DNA from: Cocleimonas sp.
Lineage (GTDB): Bacteria; Pseudomonadota; Gammaproteobacteria; Thiotrichales; Thiotrichaceae
DNA: 64,000 bases
Direction: 5' to 3'
NCBI GenBank assembly: GCA_021647365.1
Contig: JAKIUW010000011.1
Span: 27,406-91,405, forward strand
The first letter of the stretch is position 1. Each line of letters opens with the position of its first letter. This document shows positions 43,078 to 51,538 of the stretch, one piece after another. The notes beneath the pieces are model-generated. The model made no database searches. It had not been told where the DNA came from and saw nothing but the letters and a program-made list of their open reading frames with translations. The position numbers and the translations under genes are program-made.

Positions 43078-44298
43078 TTACTTATCCAATAAATGAATCC
43101 AATGAATAACAGGCACATCACTCACTTCTTGCAGATGCATTTGACAACCAATATTCCCTGTCACAATCATTTCAGGTTTGTGCCTTTGTAAATTTTCAAT
43201 TTTATTTGCTTGAAGCTGTTTTGATATTTCAGGTTGTAAAATGGAATACGTTCCTGCTGATCCGCAACATAAGTGCTGGTCATTCACGGGGAGTAATTCA
43301 TAGCCACAATCGATGAGTATTTTCTCAACCACACCTGTTACTTTTTGTCCGTGTTGTAAAGTACACGGCGGATGCCAACTGATTTTTTCTGATCCTTCTT
43401 TTTTATTAAGAGAAAGGGTGAGTTTACTCAAGTCCTCATCGATAATAATTTCAGAAATATCTTTGCATAGCTCTGATACACGCTGTGCTTTCTCTGCATA
43501 TTCTTTATCATCTCGCAAATAATGGGCATAGTCTTTCACCATCGCGCCACAGCCACTGGCGGTCATGACGATGGCCTCTACGCCACTTTCTATTTCTGAA
43601 CACCAAGCATCAATATTATTTTTCATGAAGACCAGTGCATCATCTTCGGCAGATAAATGTTGGCTGACTGCGCCACAGCAGCCTGCCTTTTTAGCGGTAA
43701 TCAATGAAATGCCAAATTTGTGTAATACGCGTGCAGTAGCCGTATTAATATCGGGTGAAAGCGCAGGTTGTACACAGCCATCCAGAACTAACATTCTACG
43801 TTTATGCTCTGCCACAGGTATGTGCCCTTTGGCAACTTTGCGTGGGATTTTAGCTTTAAGGCTAGCAGGTAAGAATGGTTTAAAAACACGCCCAACACTT
43901 ATGGCTGGGGTAAAGCGGTTACGGTAGGGAAGCAATGTTAGCAGGGCTTTGCGTGTGATGCGCTCTTGAAAACCACGATCTGATTTCTCTTCGATAACTT
44001 TTCTACCAATATCCAATAATTTTGAATAGGGTACACCCGCAGGGCAGGTGGTTTCGCAATTACGGCAGGTGAGGCAACGGTCAACATGTTTGCGCGTCGA
44101 TTCGCTAACAGGGTTGCCTTCTAAAACTTGTTTGATGAGATAAATGCGCCCTCGTGGGCCATCATTTTCTTCGCCTAACAGTTGGTAGGTAGGGCAGGTG
44201 GCGTTACACATGCCGCAATGCACACAGGAGCGAAGTGCATCTGAGGCAACGTCTAAATCTGATTGATTAAGTATTTTTGGGCTTAATTCTGCTTTCAC
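43078..44298 (-). CDS. glcF: Glycolate oxidase iron-sulfur subunit GlcF
   Basis: 406 residues. Seen: two [4Fe-4S] motifs, CVHCGMCNATCPTYQLLGEE and CLTCRNCETTCPAGVPYS, and two CCG domains (AGCCGAVSQHL and LCCGSAGTYS). It forms the membrane-associated glycolate dehydrogenase with GlcD and GlcE, oxidising glycolate to glyoxylate. One base separates it from glcE. Last of the three-gene operon. Confidence 0.95.
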   Translation of the reverse strand: MKAELSPKILNQSDLDVASDALRSCVHCGMCNATCPTYQLLGEENDGPRGRIYLIKQVLEGNPVSESTRKHVDRCLTCRNCETTCPAGVPYSKLLDIGRKVIEEKSDRGFQERITRKALLTLLPYRNRFTPAISVGRVFKPFLPASLKAKIPRKVAKGHIPVAEHKRRMLVLDGCVQPALSPDINTATARVLHKFGISLITAKKAGCCGAVSQHLSAEDDALVFMKNNIDAWCSEIESGVEAIVMTASGCGAMVKDYAHYLRDDKEYAEKAQRVSELCKDISEIIIDEDLSKLTLSLNKKEGSEKISWHPPCTLQHGQKVTGVVEKILIDCGYELLPVNDQHLCCGSAGTYSILQPEISKQLQANKIENLQRHKPEMIVTGNIGCQMHLQEVSDVPVIHWIHLLDK

Positions 44299-44299
44299 T

Positions 44300-45424
44300 T
44301 TATAAGCCTCGGTAAATGCGCTTAGGGTTAAAAATGCCGAGAGGATCCATTTTATTTTTTAACTGTTTGTGTAGTACAAAGAGTGCTGGATCAAGCTCAG
44401 AAAATCGAGCTAATTCTTTGTTGCCCGCATTGTTGGAGGTTGCATCTTTAAAGTGCGTTGCAAAACCTTTGAACGAGCTAGCAATGCCCTGAATAATATT
44501 GTCAGGCGCGTTACTGTAAATCCATCGTTGAGCGCCATCCCATTCGATTAACTGTTGACCATCCAGTTGGATTTTTGCAGGCGTTGCTGGGGGGAGAGAA
44601 AAACGCCACAAAGGCTTGTCATTGTTTTTACTATCCGTAAAAAATTCGTGTGTATGATCGCGTATATCCTGCCAAAAGCTATCAGCATTTAAGCGCTCAT
44701 CACCTTTCACTTTCTCTTTGCAAGATTGCAATACTTGTTCAGAAGCCGAAAGACGAATAAGTGCAATATTATCCAACCACGCCGTTGCGGTTATGGGTAA
44801 TGTATTTTTTCGCAAGTTTTGAAAATAGCTCAGCGCTTCACTTTGTGTGGCTTCAAAAGTCATCGTGATATTCTGTTCAGGCTTAGGAATAACGCGGACA
44901 GAGATATTTAAAATAACGCCCAATGTGCCTTGCGAGCGAACCATCATGCGTGACAGATCATAACCTGCAACATTCTTCATTACCTCGCCACCAAAGTTAG
45001 CAATTTCACCACTGCCATTGATGATGTTCACGCCAAGAATCGAATCACGTACAGAACCCGTATAAGCTCGACTTGGCCCAGAAATACCGCTGGCAATCGT
45101 GCCACCGATGGTGGCAGTGTCTTGGTTGTTATTCGAGCTGGACAAATAATGAGGCGGCTCAAAGGCTAATATTTGATTGTTTTCAGCGAGTAGCGTTTCA
45201 ATATCACTGAGTTTCGTGCCAGCGCGTACGGTAATGCAAAGCTCACTCGGGTCATAATTGATAATGCCTGTGTGCGCGCTGATGTCGAGCGGTGTTGCAT
45301 CAACCGTGTTACCGTAAAAAAGTTTGCTGTTGCCACCGTGAATGTACAGCGGTGTTTGATTGCTAATAGCTTGCTTGACTTGAGTTTGAAGCTCAGCAGT
45401 AATGTCGTTATCTAAAATATTCAT
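44300..45424 (-). CDS. glcE: Glycolate oxidase FAD-binding subunit GlcE
   Basis: 374 residues, FAD-binding_4 family. Seen: LYIHGGNSKLFYGN near the N terminus, ATIGGTIASGISGPSRAYTGSVRD, GGEVMKNVAGYDLSRMMVRSQGTLGVI and GIFNPKRIYRGL at the C terminus. Partner of GlcD. A repeat lies in the 91-bp gap between it and glcD. Confidence 0.95.
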   Translation of the reverse strand: MNILDNDITAELQTQVKQAISNQTPLYIHGGNSKLFYGNTVDATPLDISAHTGIINYDPSELCITVRAGTKLSDIETLLAENNQILAFEPPHYLSSSNNNQDTATIGGTIASGISGPSRAYTGSVRDSILGVNIINGSGEIANFGGEVMKNVAGYDLSRMMVRSQGTLGVILNISVRVIPKPEQNITMTFEATQSEALSYFQNLRKNTLPITATAWLDNIALIRLSASEQVLQSCKEKVKGDERLNADSFWQDIRDHTHEFFTDSKNNDKPLWRFSLPPATPAKIQLDGQQLIEWDGAQRWIYSNAPDNIIQGIASSFKGFATHFKDATSNNAGNKELARFSELDPALFVLHKQLKNKMDPLGIFNPKRIYRGL

Positions 45425-45433
45425 CTGTAGCCA

Positions 45434-45466
45434 AACATCATGTAAAAGTGGGGGGGTGTGCTTTTA
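45434..45466 (+). repeat. Dispersed G-tract repeat in the glcD-glcE gap
   Basis: AACATCATGTAAAAGT-G7-TGTGCTTTTAAA on the plus strand, within the minus-strand operon, 9 bp before the glcE start codon. Confidence 0.9.
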
Positions 45467-45515
45467 AACATAATTAAAAGCGTGATTGATCTTATGAAAG
45501 CAGTCATTACAGTTA

Positions 45516-46991
45516 TTAAAACCTCGGCAGATCAGGGAAGGGCAGTTCACCGTTGTGAATATGCATACCGCCTAATTCAGCACAGCGGTGCAATGTGGGG
45601 ATAGCCTTGCCAGGGTTGAGTAAAGAGTCAGGGTCAAAGGCAAGTTTAACCGCAAAAAACTGCGTAAGCTCAGCCTCATTAAACTGTACGCACATCTGGT
45701 CTAACTTTTCATAACCCACACCGTGTTCGCCTGTGACTGTTCCGCCAACCTCAACACACAGTTCAAGAATTTCGCCACCAAACTTCTCGGTGGACTCTAG
45801 TTCGCCTTCAATACTGGCATCGTACAAAATCAGTGGGTGTAAATTTCCATCACCAGCATGGAAGACATTGACCACGCGCAAGCCATATTTTTCCGACATC
45901 TCAGTAATGCGTTTTAAAACATGGGCAATTTGCTTGCGAGGAATCGTGCCGTCCATGCAGTAATAATCTGCAGATATTCTCCCTGCGGCTGAAAATGCCG
46001 ACTTTCTGCCCGCCCAAAGTCGCGCTTGTTCTTCTGGGCTGTCAGCAATTTCAACGGCGACGGCTTTTTTATCTCTAAGAATGGCATCCACTTTTTCGAC
46101 TTGTTCGGCCAATTGAATGTCATCGCCGTCTAACTCACACAAAAGAATAGCGGCAACGTCAAGCGGGTAGTTGGCATGAACAAAATCCTCTGCTGCGTGT
46201 ATGGCGGCTTTATCCATTAACTCTAAGCCTGCAGGAATAATTCCGTCGGCGATGATTGCGGCAACCGCATGACCTGCATCTTCAATTTCATCAAATGATG
46301 CCATTAAAACTTTTATAGATTCCGCTTTGGGTAATAACTTCACAGTTATTTCAACAATAATACCGAGCATTCCCTCGGAGCCTGTTATTAGTGCCAATAA
46401 GTCATAGCCGGGCGTGTCGAGTGTTTCAGAGCCAAGTGTGATCAATTCACCATCGATAGTGACAATTTTCACTTGCATGACATTGTGAACGGTTTGACCA
46501 TACTTTAAAGAATGCACACCCGCCGAGTTTTCAGCAACATTACCACCGATAGAGCAGGCAATTTGAGACGAAGGATCAGGCGCATAATAAAGGCCATAGG
46601 GTGAAACCGCTTCGCTAATCGCAAGATTACGCACACCTGGCTGTACCACGGCAGTGAGGTTGTCGGTGTCGATACTGTCTATTTTATTAAAACGTGATAA
46701 ACCTAAAACAATGCCGCCTTCATGGGGAAGCGCGCCTGCCGAAAGCCCAGTGCCAGCACCACGCGCAACCACAGGGACTTTTAATTGCGAACAAACTTTT
46801 ACGATTGCTTGTACTTGCTCAATGGTGTCGGGCAGGGCGACCGCCACGGGCAAGCGCTTATAGGCAGCAAGCCCATCGCATTCATAAGGGCGCAACTCTT
46901 CTTCACTAGTGAGTAAAAAGCTTTCGGGTAAAATATCAGAGAGCTGAAGAATTAACTTATTGTATATTTGAGTATCAAGAGACATATTCAT
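45516..46991 (-). CDS. glcD: Glycolate oxidase subunit GlcD
   Basis: 491 residues if read from the ATG at 46989-46991 (or 46985); the start at 47027 would overlap fluC and lacks support. Seen: EEELRPYECDGLAAYKRLPVAV, VPVVARGAGTGLSAGALPHEGG (FAD-binding), GNVAENSAGVHSLKYGQT, VFHAGDGNLHPLILYD and GTVTGEHGVGYEKL. FAD-dependent D-lactate/glycolate dehydrogenase type. First gene of the glcDEF operon; divergent from fluC. Confidence 0.94.
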   Translation of the reverse strand: MNMSLDTQIYNKLILQLSDILPESFLLTSEEELRPYECDGLAAYKRLPVAVALPDTIEQVQAIVKVCSQLKVPVVARGAGTGLSAGALPHEGGIVLGLSRFNKIDSIDTDNLTAVVQPGVRNLAISEAVSPYGLYYAPDPSSQIACSIGGNVAENSAGVHSLKYGQTVHNVMQVKIVTIDGELITLGSETLDTPGYDLLALITGSEGMLGIIVEITVKLLPKAESIKVLMASFDEIEDAGHAVAAIIADGIIPAGLELMDKAAIHAAEDFVHANYPLDVAAILLCELDGDDIQLAEQVEKVDAILRDKKAVAVEIADSPEEQARLWAGRKSAFSAAGRISADYYCMDGTIPRKQIAHVLKRITEMSEKYGLRVVNVFHAGDGNLHPLILYDASIEGELESTEKFGGEILELCVEVGGTVTGEHGVGYEKLDQMCVQFNEAELTQFFAVKLAFDPDSLLNPGKAIPTLHRCAELGGMHIHNGELPFPDLPRF

Positions 46992-47010
46992 TATTCTAAC
47001 TTGAGTTACG

Positions 47011-47442
47011 ATGATATACACTATCACCCTTTATTTATTTGGAATTATTTTGACGCTTTCACTCTCTCAAGCTTTAGTCATTATGCTCGGTGGTTCATTA
47101 GGTGCGTTGATGCGATTTGTTGTGTCGAGCAGTATCACCGAAAAGCTGGGGACAAGCTTTCCTTATGGAACGCTAACGGTGAATGTGATTGGCTCTTTTG
47201 TGATGGGCTTCTTGGCGATGTTTTTAGTTGAGAGAATGGGCTTAGACCCATTATTAAGATTAGGAATATTTGTAGGTTTTTTGGGTGCATTTACAACCTT
47301 CTCAACCTTTTCTATGGAAACATTGAATCTATTTGAGCAGGGCGAGAGCTTACGCGCGTTGGTTAATATGTTTGTTAGTGTGGCATTTAGTGTATTAGCA
47401 GTTTGGTTGGGTGTGCTATTGGGGAAGCAGTTTGGGTCATAA
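47011..47442 (+). CDS. fluC: Fluoride efflux channel FluC (CrcB)
   Basis: 143 residues, four membrane helices. Seen: GGSLGALMRFVVSS, GTLTVNVIGSFVMGFL with the ion-path Asn, and GAFTTFSTFSMETLNL with the phenylalanine box. It forms dual-topology dimers exporting fluoride. The exact start is uncertain, since family members often begin nearer SLSQALVIM. No fluoride riboswitch can fit in the short gap to glcD. A repeat and MITE-like element follow. Confidence 0.93.
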   Translation: MIYTITLYLFGIILTLSLSQALVIMLGGSLGALMRFVVSSSITEKLGTSFPYGTLTVNVIGSFVMGFLAMFLVERMGLDPLLRLGIFVGFLGAFTTFSTFSMETLNLFEQGESLRALVNMFVSVAFSVLAVWLGVLLGKQFGS

Positions 47443-47450
47443 AATTTAAA

Positions 47451-47480
47451 GCATCATGTAAAAGTGGGGGGGTGTACTTT
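47451..47480 (+). repeat. Dispersed G-tract repeat, single copy
   Basis: GCATCATGTAAAAGT-G7-TGTACTTT, nearly the same as 4465-4492 and also fused to the TTAAGTTAA element. Confidence 0.92.
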
Positions 47481-47489
47481 AAGTGTTAT

Positions 47490-47645
47490 TTAAGTTAATC
47501 ACTGGGAACCCTTCCCTTCGACTCTGCTCAGGATAAACCAAGTCCGCTCAGGGAACGCCCTCAAACGATGGTACGCTTGCTGAGCCCTTCGACAAGCTCA
47601 GGATAGACTAAAGTCGAAGCATTGGTCGCGCTTCTCCTTAATTAA
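47490..47645. repeat. MITE-like repeat with TTAAGTTAA ends, copy 2
   Basis: About 156 bp: TTAAGTTAA (47490-47498) and decayed TTAATTAA (47638-47645). Shares CTTCGAC and CTCAGGGAACGCCCTCAAA blocks and TCGAAGCATTGGTCGC with copy 1 (4501-4606), but has two extra segments containing CTGCTCAGGAT and GACAAGCTCAGGAT. It ends 23 bp before serS. Confidence 0.75.
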
Positions 47646-47668
47646 AACAGAATGGTAAAAGATAAAAA

Positions 47669-48934
47669 ATGTTAGATATAAAATTATTAAGAAATGATCT
47701 TGCGGGTGTTGCAGAGCAATTAAAAAAACGTAACTTTGATCTGGATACTGCACAGTTCCAATCATTAGAAGACAAACGCAAAACGCTACAAACAGCCACG
47801 CAAGATTTGCAAAATGAGCGCAATACACGCTCCAAATCTATCGGACAAGCCAAAGCAAAAGGCGAAGATATTCAGCCGTTATTGGCAGAAGTCGCTGACT
47901 TGGGTGATAAATTAAAAGCCGCCGAGCAAGACCTATCCGCATTACAAACGGAAATTGACGACATCGTTATGGGCATCCCCAATCTGTTGCAAGACAGCGT
48001 ACCGATGGGTAAGACCGAAGACGATAATGTAGAGGTCAGCACATGGGGCAAGATTCCTCAGTTTGATTTTGAGCCAAAAGATCATGTTGATTTAGGCGCA
48101 AAAAATGGCGCTATGGATTTTGAAGCCGCCAGTAAACTCACGGGTTCACGTTTTGTTGTGATGCGTGATGGTATGGCAAGAATGCACCGTGCGTTAATAC
48201 AGTTCATGCTCGACACGCATACCAGCGAACATGGCTATAGAGAAGTTTATGTGCCTTATATGGTGAATGAAGATAGTCTGTATGGAACAGGGCAGTTGCC
48301 AAAGTTTACAGAAGATTTGTTTAAGCTAGAAGGTGAGCAAAACTACTATTTGATTCCGACAGCCGAAGTGCCTGTTACCAACTTAGTGCGTAATGAAATT
48401 TTAGAAGCTGATCAACTACCCATGCGCTACACAGCACACACCCCCTGTTTTAGATCAGAAGCAGGTTCTTATGGACGTGACACGCGTGGTTTAATCCGCC
48501 AACATCAGTTTGAAAAGGTGGAGTTGTTACATTTTGTAAAACCAGATGAATCAGAAGAAGCGCTAGAAAGCCTAACCTCTCATGCCGAATCAATCTTGCA
48601 AAAGCTTGAGCTGCCGTATCGCAAAGTTGTACTGTGTGCAGGTGACACAGGTTTCTCTGCCAGCAAAACCTACGACTTAGAAGTATGGCTACCCGCACAA
48701 GATACTTATCGAGAAATATCTTCCTGCTCCAACATGAAAGACTTCCAAGCACGCCGTATGCAAGCACGCTTTAGAAATGAGCAAGGTAAGCCAGAGTTAC
48801 TGCACACGCTTAATGGCTCAGGATTGGCAGTAGGGCGCACATTGGTTGCGGTGATTGAAAACTATCAGAAAGCCGATGGTAGCATCCGTGTGCCAGAGGT
48901 ATTACAGCCTTATATGGGGCTTAGCGTCTTGTGA
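47669..48934 (+). CDS. serS: Seryl-tRNA synthetase
   Basis: 421 residues. Seen: N-terminal coiled-coil tRNA-binding arm (about 1-110), class II motif 2 FRSEAGSYGRDTRGLIRQHQFEKVE, and motif 3 NGSGLAVGRTLVAVIENYQ. Charges tRNA-Ser in the cytoplasm. The leader contains the end of a MITE-like element. Normal length and conserved ends. Confidence 0.98.
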   Translation: MLDIKLLRNDLAGVAEQLKKRNFDLDTAQFQSLEDKRKTLQTATQDLQNERNTRSKSIGQAKAKGEDIQPLLAEVADLGDKLKAAEQDLSALQTEIDDIVMGIPNLLQDSVPMGKTEDDNVEVSTWGKIPQFDFEPKDHVDLGAKNGAMDFEAASKLTGSRFVVMRDGMARMHRALIQFMLDTHTSEHGYREVYVPYMVNEDSLYGTGQLPKFTEDLFKLEGEQNYYLIPTAEVPVTNLVRNEILEADQLPMRYTAHTPCFRSEAGSYGRDTRGLIRQHQFEKVELLHFVKPDESEEALESLTSHAESILQKLELPYRKVVLCAGDTGFSASKTYDLEVWLPAQDTYREISSCSNMKDFQARRMQARFRNEQGKPELLHTLNGSGLAVGRTLVAVIENYQKADGSIRVPEVLQPYMGLSVL

Positions 48935-48943
48935 AAACGTTTG

Positions 48944-48969
48944 ATCATGTAAAAGTAGGGGGGTGTGCA
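48944..48969 (+). repeat. Dispersed G-tract repeat, single copy
   Basis: ATCATGTAAAAGTA-G6-TGTGC, 9 bp beyond the serS stop. Confidence 0.85.
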
Positions 48970-49077
48970 AGGTTAACGCACATAAAACATCGGGGATCTG
49001 TTAAATACAACGAGATTCCCATTTGTAGCATATGAGAATGACGACATTGTTACGTTAAGGGGATAATAGTGTGAATT

Positions 49078-49099
49078 CACACCCCCCTAGTTTTACATG
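49078..49099 (-). repeat. Dispersed G-tract repeat, opposite orientation
   Basis: CACACCCCCCTAGTTTTACATG. Preceded by a small palindrome GTGTGAATTCACAC. With 48944-48969 it forms an outward-pointing pair, the reverse of the usual inverted arrangement. Confidence 0.8.
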
Positions 49100-49178
49100 G
49101 CTATATTCTAGTTGTGTTTGATACATGCTTTTATCATCCCTTTCGTCTTACCGTCTATCAGATAGTTTCAGATAAGTG

Positions 49179-49206
49179 TTGAACATCTACCGAAATACGG
49201 TATAAA
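49179..49206 (+). promoter_or_regulatory. Candidate promoter of the first pil cassette
   Basis: TTGAAC (49179-49184), 16-bp spacer, TATAAA (49201-49206), giving an about 160-nt leader before pilV. A related block, CTAT-CGG-AAATAC, stands upstream of the second cassette (about 56008-56020). No sigma54 site is seen. Confidence 0.4.
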
Positions 49207-49305
49207 TGACGTTATATAAAAATAATTGTTTGCAACCTCGTTTTATTTTATTGAGAGTTGCTCGTTTAAATGTGAAAGTTTTCATGCAGATTTACAATAA
49301 AGATG

Positions 49306-49337
49306 TTGATGGGAATTGATAAATTTCAATCCATCAA
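49306..49337 (+). other. Stem-loop in the leader of the first pil cassette
   Basis: TTGATGG (49306-49312) pairs with CCATCAA (49331-49337), with further pairing inside. A/T-rich sequence follows, so attenuation or mRNA stabilisation is possible. Confidence 0.45.
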
Positions 49338-49373
49338 ATTTTAAAATAATTAAAATAAATATTAGATATAAAA

Positions 49374-49937
49374 ATGCAAAATACTCTAAAAAAGCAAAGC
49401 GGTTTTTCGCTATTAGAAGTGCTTATAAGCATGGTCATACTTAGTGTAGGTTTACTAGGTCTGGGTGGTTTACAAGTAGCATCTCTAAAAGGCGCAAACA
49501 ACGCGCACTCTCGCAATGTCGCTAATATGTTAGTGATGGAGCTGGCAGATCGTATGCGCGCTAACCCTAGTGGTGTTAGAGGAGGCTTTTATGCTGTTGC
49601 TACACAGTGTGCGACTACAGAGACAGCTTGCCGTGGTACGACTTATTGCTCTGGTCAAGACAAAGCAAAGTTTGATCTTCAAGAGATATTCTGCGGGATG
49701 GACACGGGTTCAGGCAGAGAAGGCGGTGTTAGAAATCTATTGTTTGGTGATAGTAGTTTAGATATCAGTTGTCCAGCGGGTTCTTGTATAACGGTACCAG
49801 GCGTTATTCGTGCTCAACATGATATAACAATAGGTTGGGGCGAAGTTAGTATCGATGCAAGACAAAAAGATAATAGTGGTGTAGTAAATAATGGAAATAT
49901 ACAAGCCCTCACTTTAACCGTACCAGTAATTCCATAA
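49374..49937 (+). CDS. pilV: Type IV pilus minor pilin PilV (cassette 1)
   Basis: 187 residues. Seen: prepilin cleavage site SG-FSLLEVLISMVIL (Glu5 present), then the PilV-type GLLGLGGLQVASLKGANNAHSRNVA and MELADRMRANP. C-terminal half has several cysteines. Minor pilins PilV, PilW and PilX prime pilus assembly with PilY1 at the tip. First of cassette 1; pilW begins 4 bp on. Confidence 0.93.
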   Translation: MQNTLKKQSGFSLLEVLISMVILSVGLLGLGGLQVASLKGANNAHSRNVANMLVMELADRMRANPSGVRGGFYAVATQCATTETACRGTTYCSGQDKAKFDLQEIFCGMDTGSGREGGVRNLLFGDSSLDISCPAGSCITVPGVIRAQHDITIGWGEVSIDARQKDNSGVVNNGNIQALTLTVPVIP

Positions 49938-49941
49938 TAAA

Positions 49942-50922
49942 ATGATGAATATAAAAGTTAAAAATCATTGTTCGCAACTGGGAAATAGCTCACAAAAAGG
50001 CCTTTCTTTGATAGAGCTATTGATTGCTATGGTTATAGGCTTGTTTTTAATGGGTGGCGTAATAACGATGCTTGTTAGCACTAAAGGCTCAGATCGTACA
50101 CGTGACGCGATTAGTGAAATGGATGCAAATGGACGCACTGCTATTTCAGCCCTTCGTCAATCAATCCAACATGCAGGTTATCCATCAATGCATAATATGC
50201 CGTTGGATAAGGCCTTCTTTACACCAACAGATACCGTTTTATTGGCAACACCCAAGTGCCGAGGTGGGGCAATTGATAGAGATGAAGCACTGCCCAGAGA
50301 TATGCAAAAAGCAAGAGATCGAACGAAAGGAGATGTAATTACCATTGTTACATTGGCTGATAATCCTTGTAATACGGGTCAAGCAAGTTGCACTACAGCG
50401 GCGGATCAAAATGATAAAGCAAAAGTGTTTACAGATTGCGGCACGATTGTAGCCCCAGCAACCTCATTTGATGCGCGTTCAGTTGCGTGTAGTGCAGATC
50501 CTGTTGTAGGCATGGATAATACAATGGATGCCAAAATATACAGCACATTTAGATTGGGTTCAGGTGCAAATAGGAGAACACTATTGTGTGATGGTAGCCG
50601 AAGCGGTACAAACCAAGCAATAGCCGATAATATCGAAGCCATGCAAGTTCTTTATGGCGTTCAAAAAGATGATGGCACAGCTGTTTATAAAAATGTAACA
50701 GAGGTTGAAGCTGAAACTGCTTGGAGTTCAGTCACCAGTGTACAAATCGCCTTATTATTGCGCTCGCAAAATAATATTTTGCAAGTTAATAGCGATCAAA
50801 CACAATATACCTTGCTTGATAATACGATAACTATTGACTCAAATGATCTTCGTCGATTATTTCGTGTGTATACCACCACAATTCACTTAGCAAACCAGAA
50901 TAAAGGAGCGCTACTGCAATGA
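49942..50922 (+). CDS. pilW: Type IV pilus minor pilin PilW (cassette 1)
   Basis: 326 residues. Seen: QKG-LSLIELLIAMVIGLFLMGG, the prepilin motif, then RDAISEMDANGRTAISALRQSIQHAGYP, a typical PilW segment. ATG at 49942 or 49945. Ends with a 4-bp overlap to pilX (ATGA). The long soluble domain fits PilW rather than PilJ-type minor pilins. Confidence 0.92.
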   Translation: MMNIKVKNHCSQLGNSSQKGLSLIELLIAMVIGLFLMGGVITMLVSTKGSDRTRDAISEMDANGRTAISALRQSIQHAGYPSMHNMPLDKAFFTPTDTVLLATPKCRGGAIDRDEALPRDMQKARDRTKGDVITIVTLADNPCNTGQASCTTAADQNDKAKVFTDCGTIVAPATSFDARSVACSADPVVGMDNTMDAKIYSTFRLGSGANRRTLLCDGSRSGTNQAIADNIEAMQVLYGVQKDDGTAVYKNVTEVEAETAWSSVTSVQIALLLRSQNNILQVNSDQTQYTLLDNTITIDSNDLRRLFRVYTTTIHLANQNKGALLQ

Positions 50923-51434
50923 TCTCTAAATATAATAAAAATAAACAAACAGGTGCAACCTTAATAACCAGCCTTGTGTTTCTATTGCTTATGACGATAG
51001 TGAGCGTTTCAGCCACTAAAATTTCTTTGTTGGATGTATTGGTATCAAGTAATGAGCAACAACAAATGGTTTTGTTTCAAACAACGGCTAATCAACTCAA
51101 GCAATTAACACATATTGCTAAGCTAAACCAAACATTTGAGTCAACAGGATTTGTAGGAAATGTTTCAGGAGAAGATGATCAGTATAAATTCACTAGTGAC
51201 TTTAATACCGACAATAACATTACAGAAATAATCACAGAATTGCCCGTAAAAAACTATGACTGCGAAAGAAATGGCGTAGCAGGCAGTATGGGCCCATCAG
51301 CGCCTAAATGCGATTTATATGATTTTCAAGTGAGAAGGGCTGGTCAAAATTCTGCAGCTAAGGATAGACATCATCATGGCGCAGGTAAAATGGTTCCCTC
51401 AGGTGGAAGTAAGGGAAACCTGATTAAAAATTAA
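50919..51434 (+). CDS. pilX: Type IV pilus minor pilin PilX (cassette 1)
   Basis: 171 residues with KQTG-ATLITSLVFLLLMTIVSVSATKISLLD. Glu5 is replaced (Thr), as in the PilX group. The rest is a short soluble head. Translationally coupled to pilW. A 104-bp A-rich gap follows before pilY1. Confidence 0.88.
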   Translation: MISKYNKNKQTGATLITSLVFLLLMTIVSVSATKISLLDVLVSSNEQQQMVLFQTTANQLKQLTHIAKLNQTFESTGFVGNVSGEDDQYKFTSDFNTDNNITEIITELPVKNYDCERNGVAGSMGPSAPKCDLYDFQVRRAGQNSAAKDRHHHGAGKMVPSGGSKGNLIKN

Positions 51435-51538
51435 TAGAGTAAATATGATAAAGGCTAAAAACAAGAAGTCTTTAATAGAAATAAAGAATACAAATAAAGT
51501 AACAATTAAATAAAAATAATTTTGGAATACTGTCAATT

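Noticed and set aside
47011..47027. Overlap of the longest glcD frame with fluC, read as an unusual gene overlap
   Set aside because: glcD has good start codons at 46991 and 46985, which fit the family start better and remove the overlap.
51445..51513. A 22-codon frame between pilX and pilY1 (MIKAKNKKSLIEIKNTNK…)
   Set aside because: Very A-rich, no ribosome site and no recognisable features; treated as chance.
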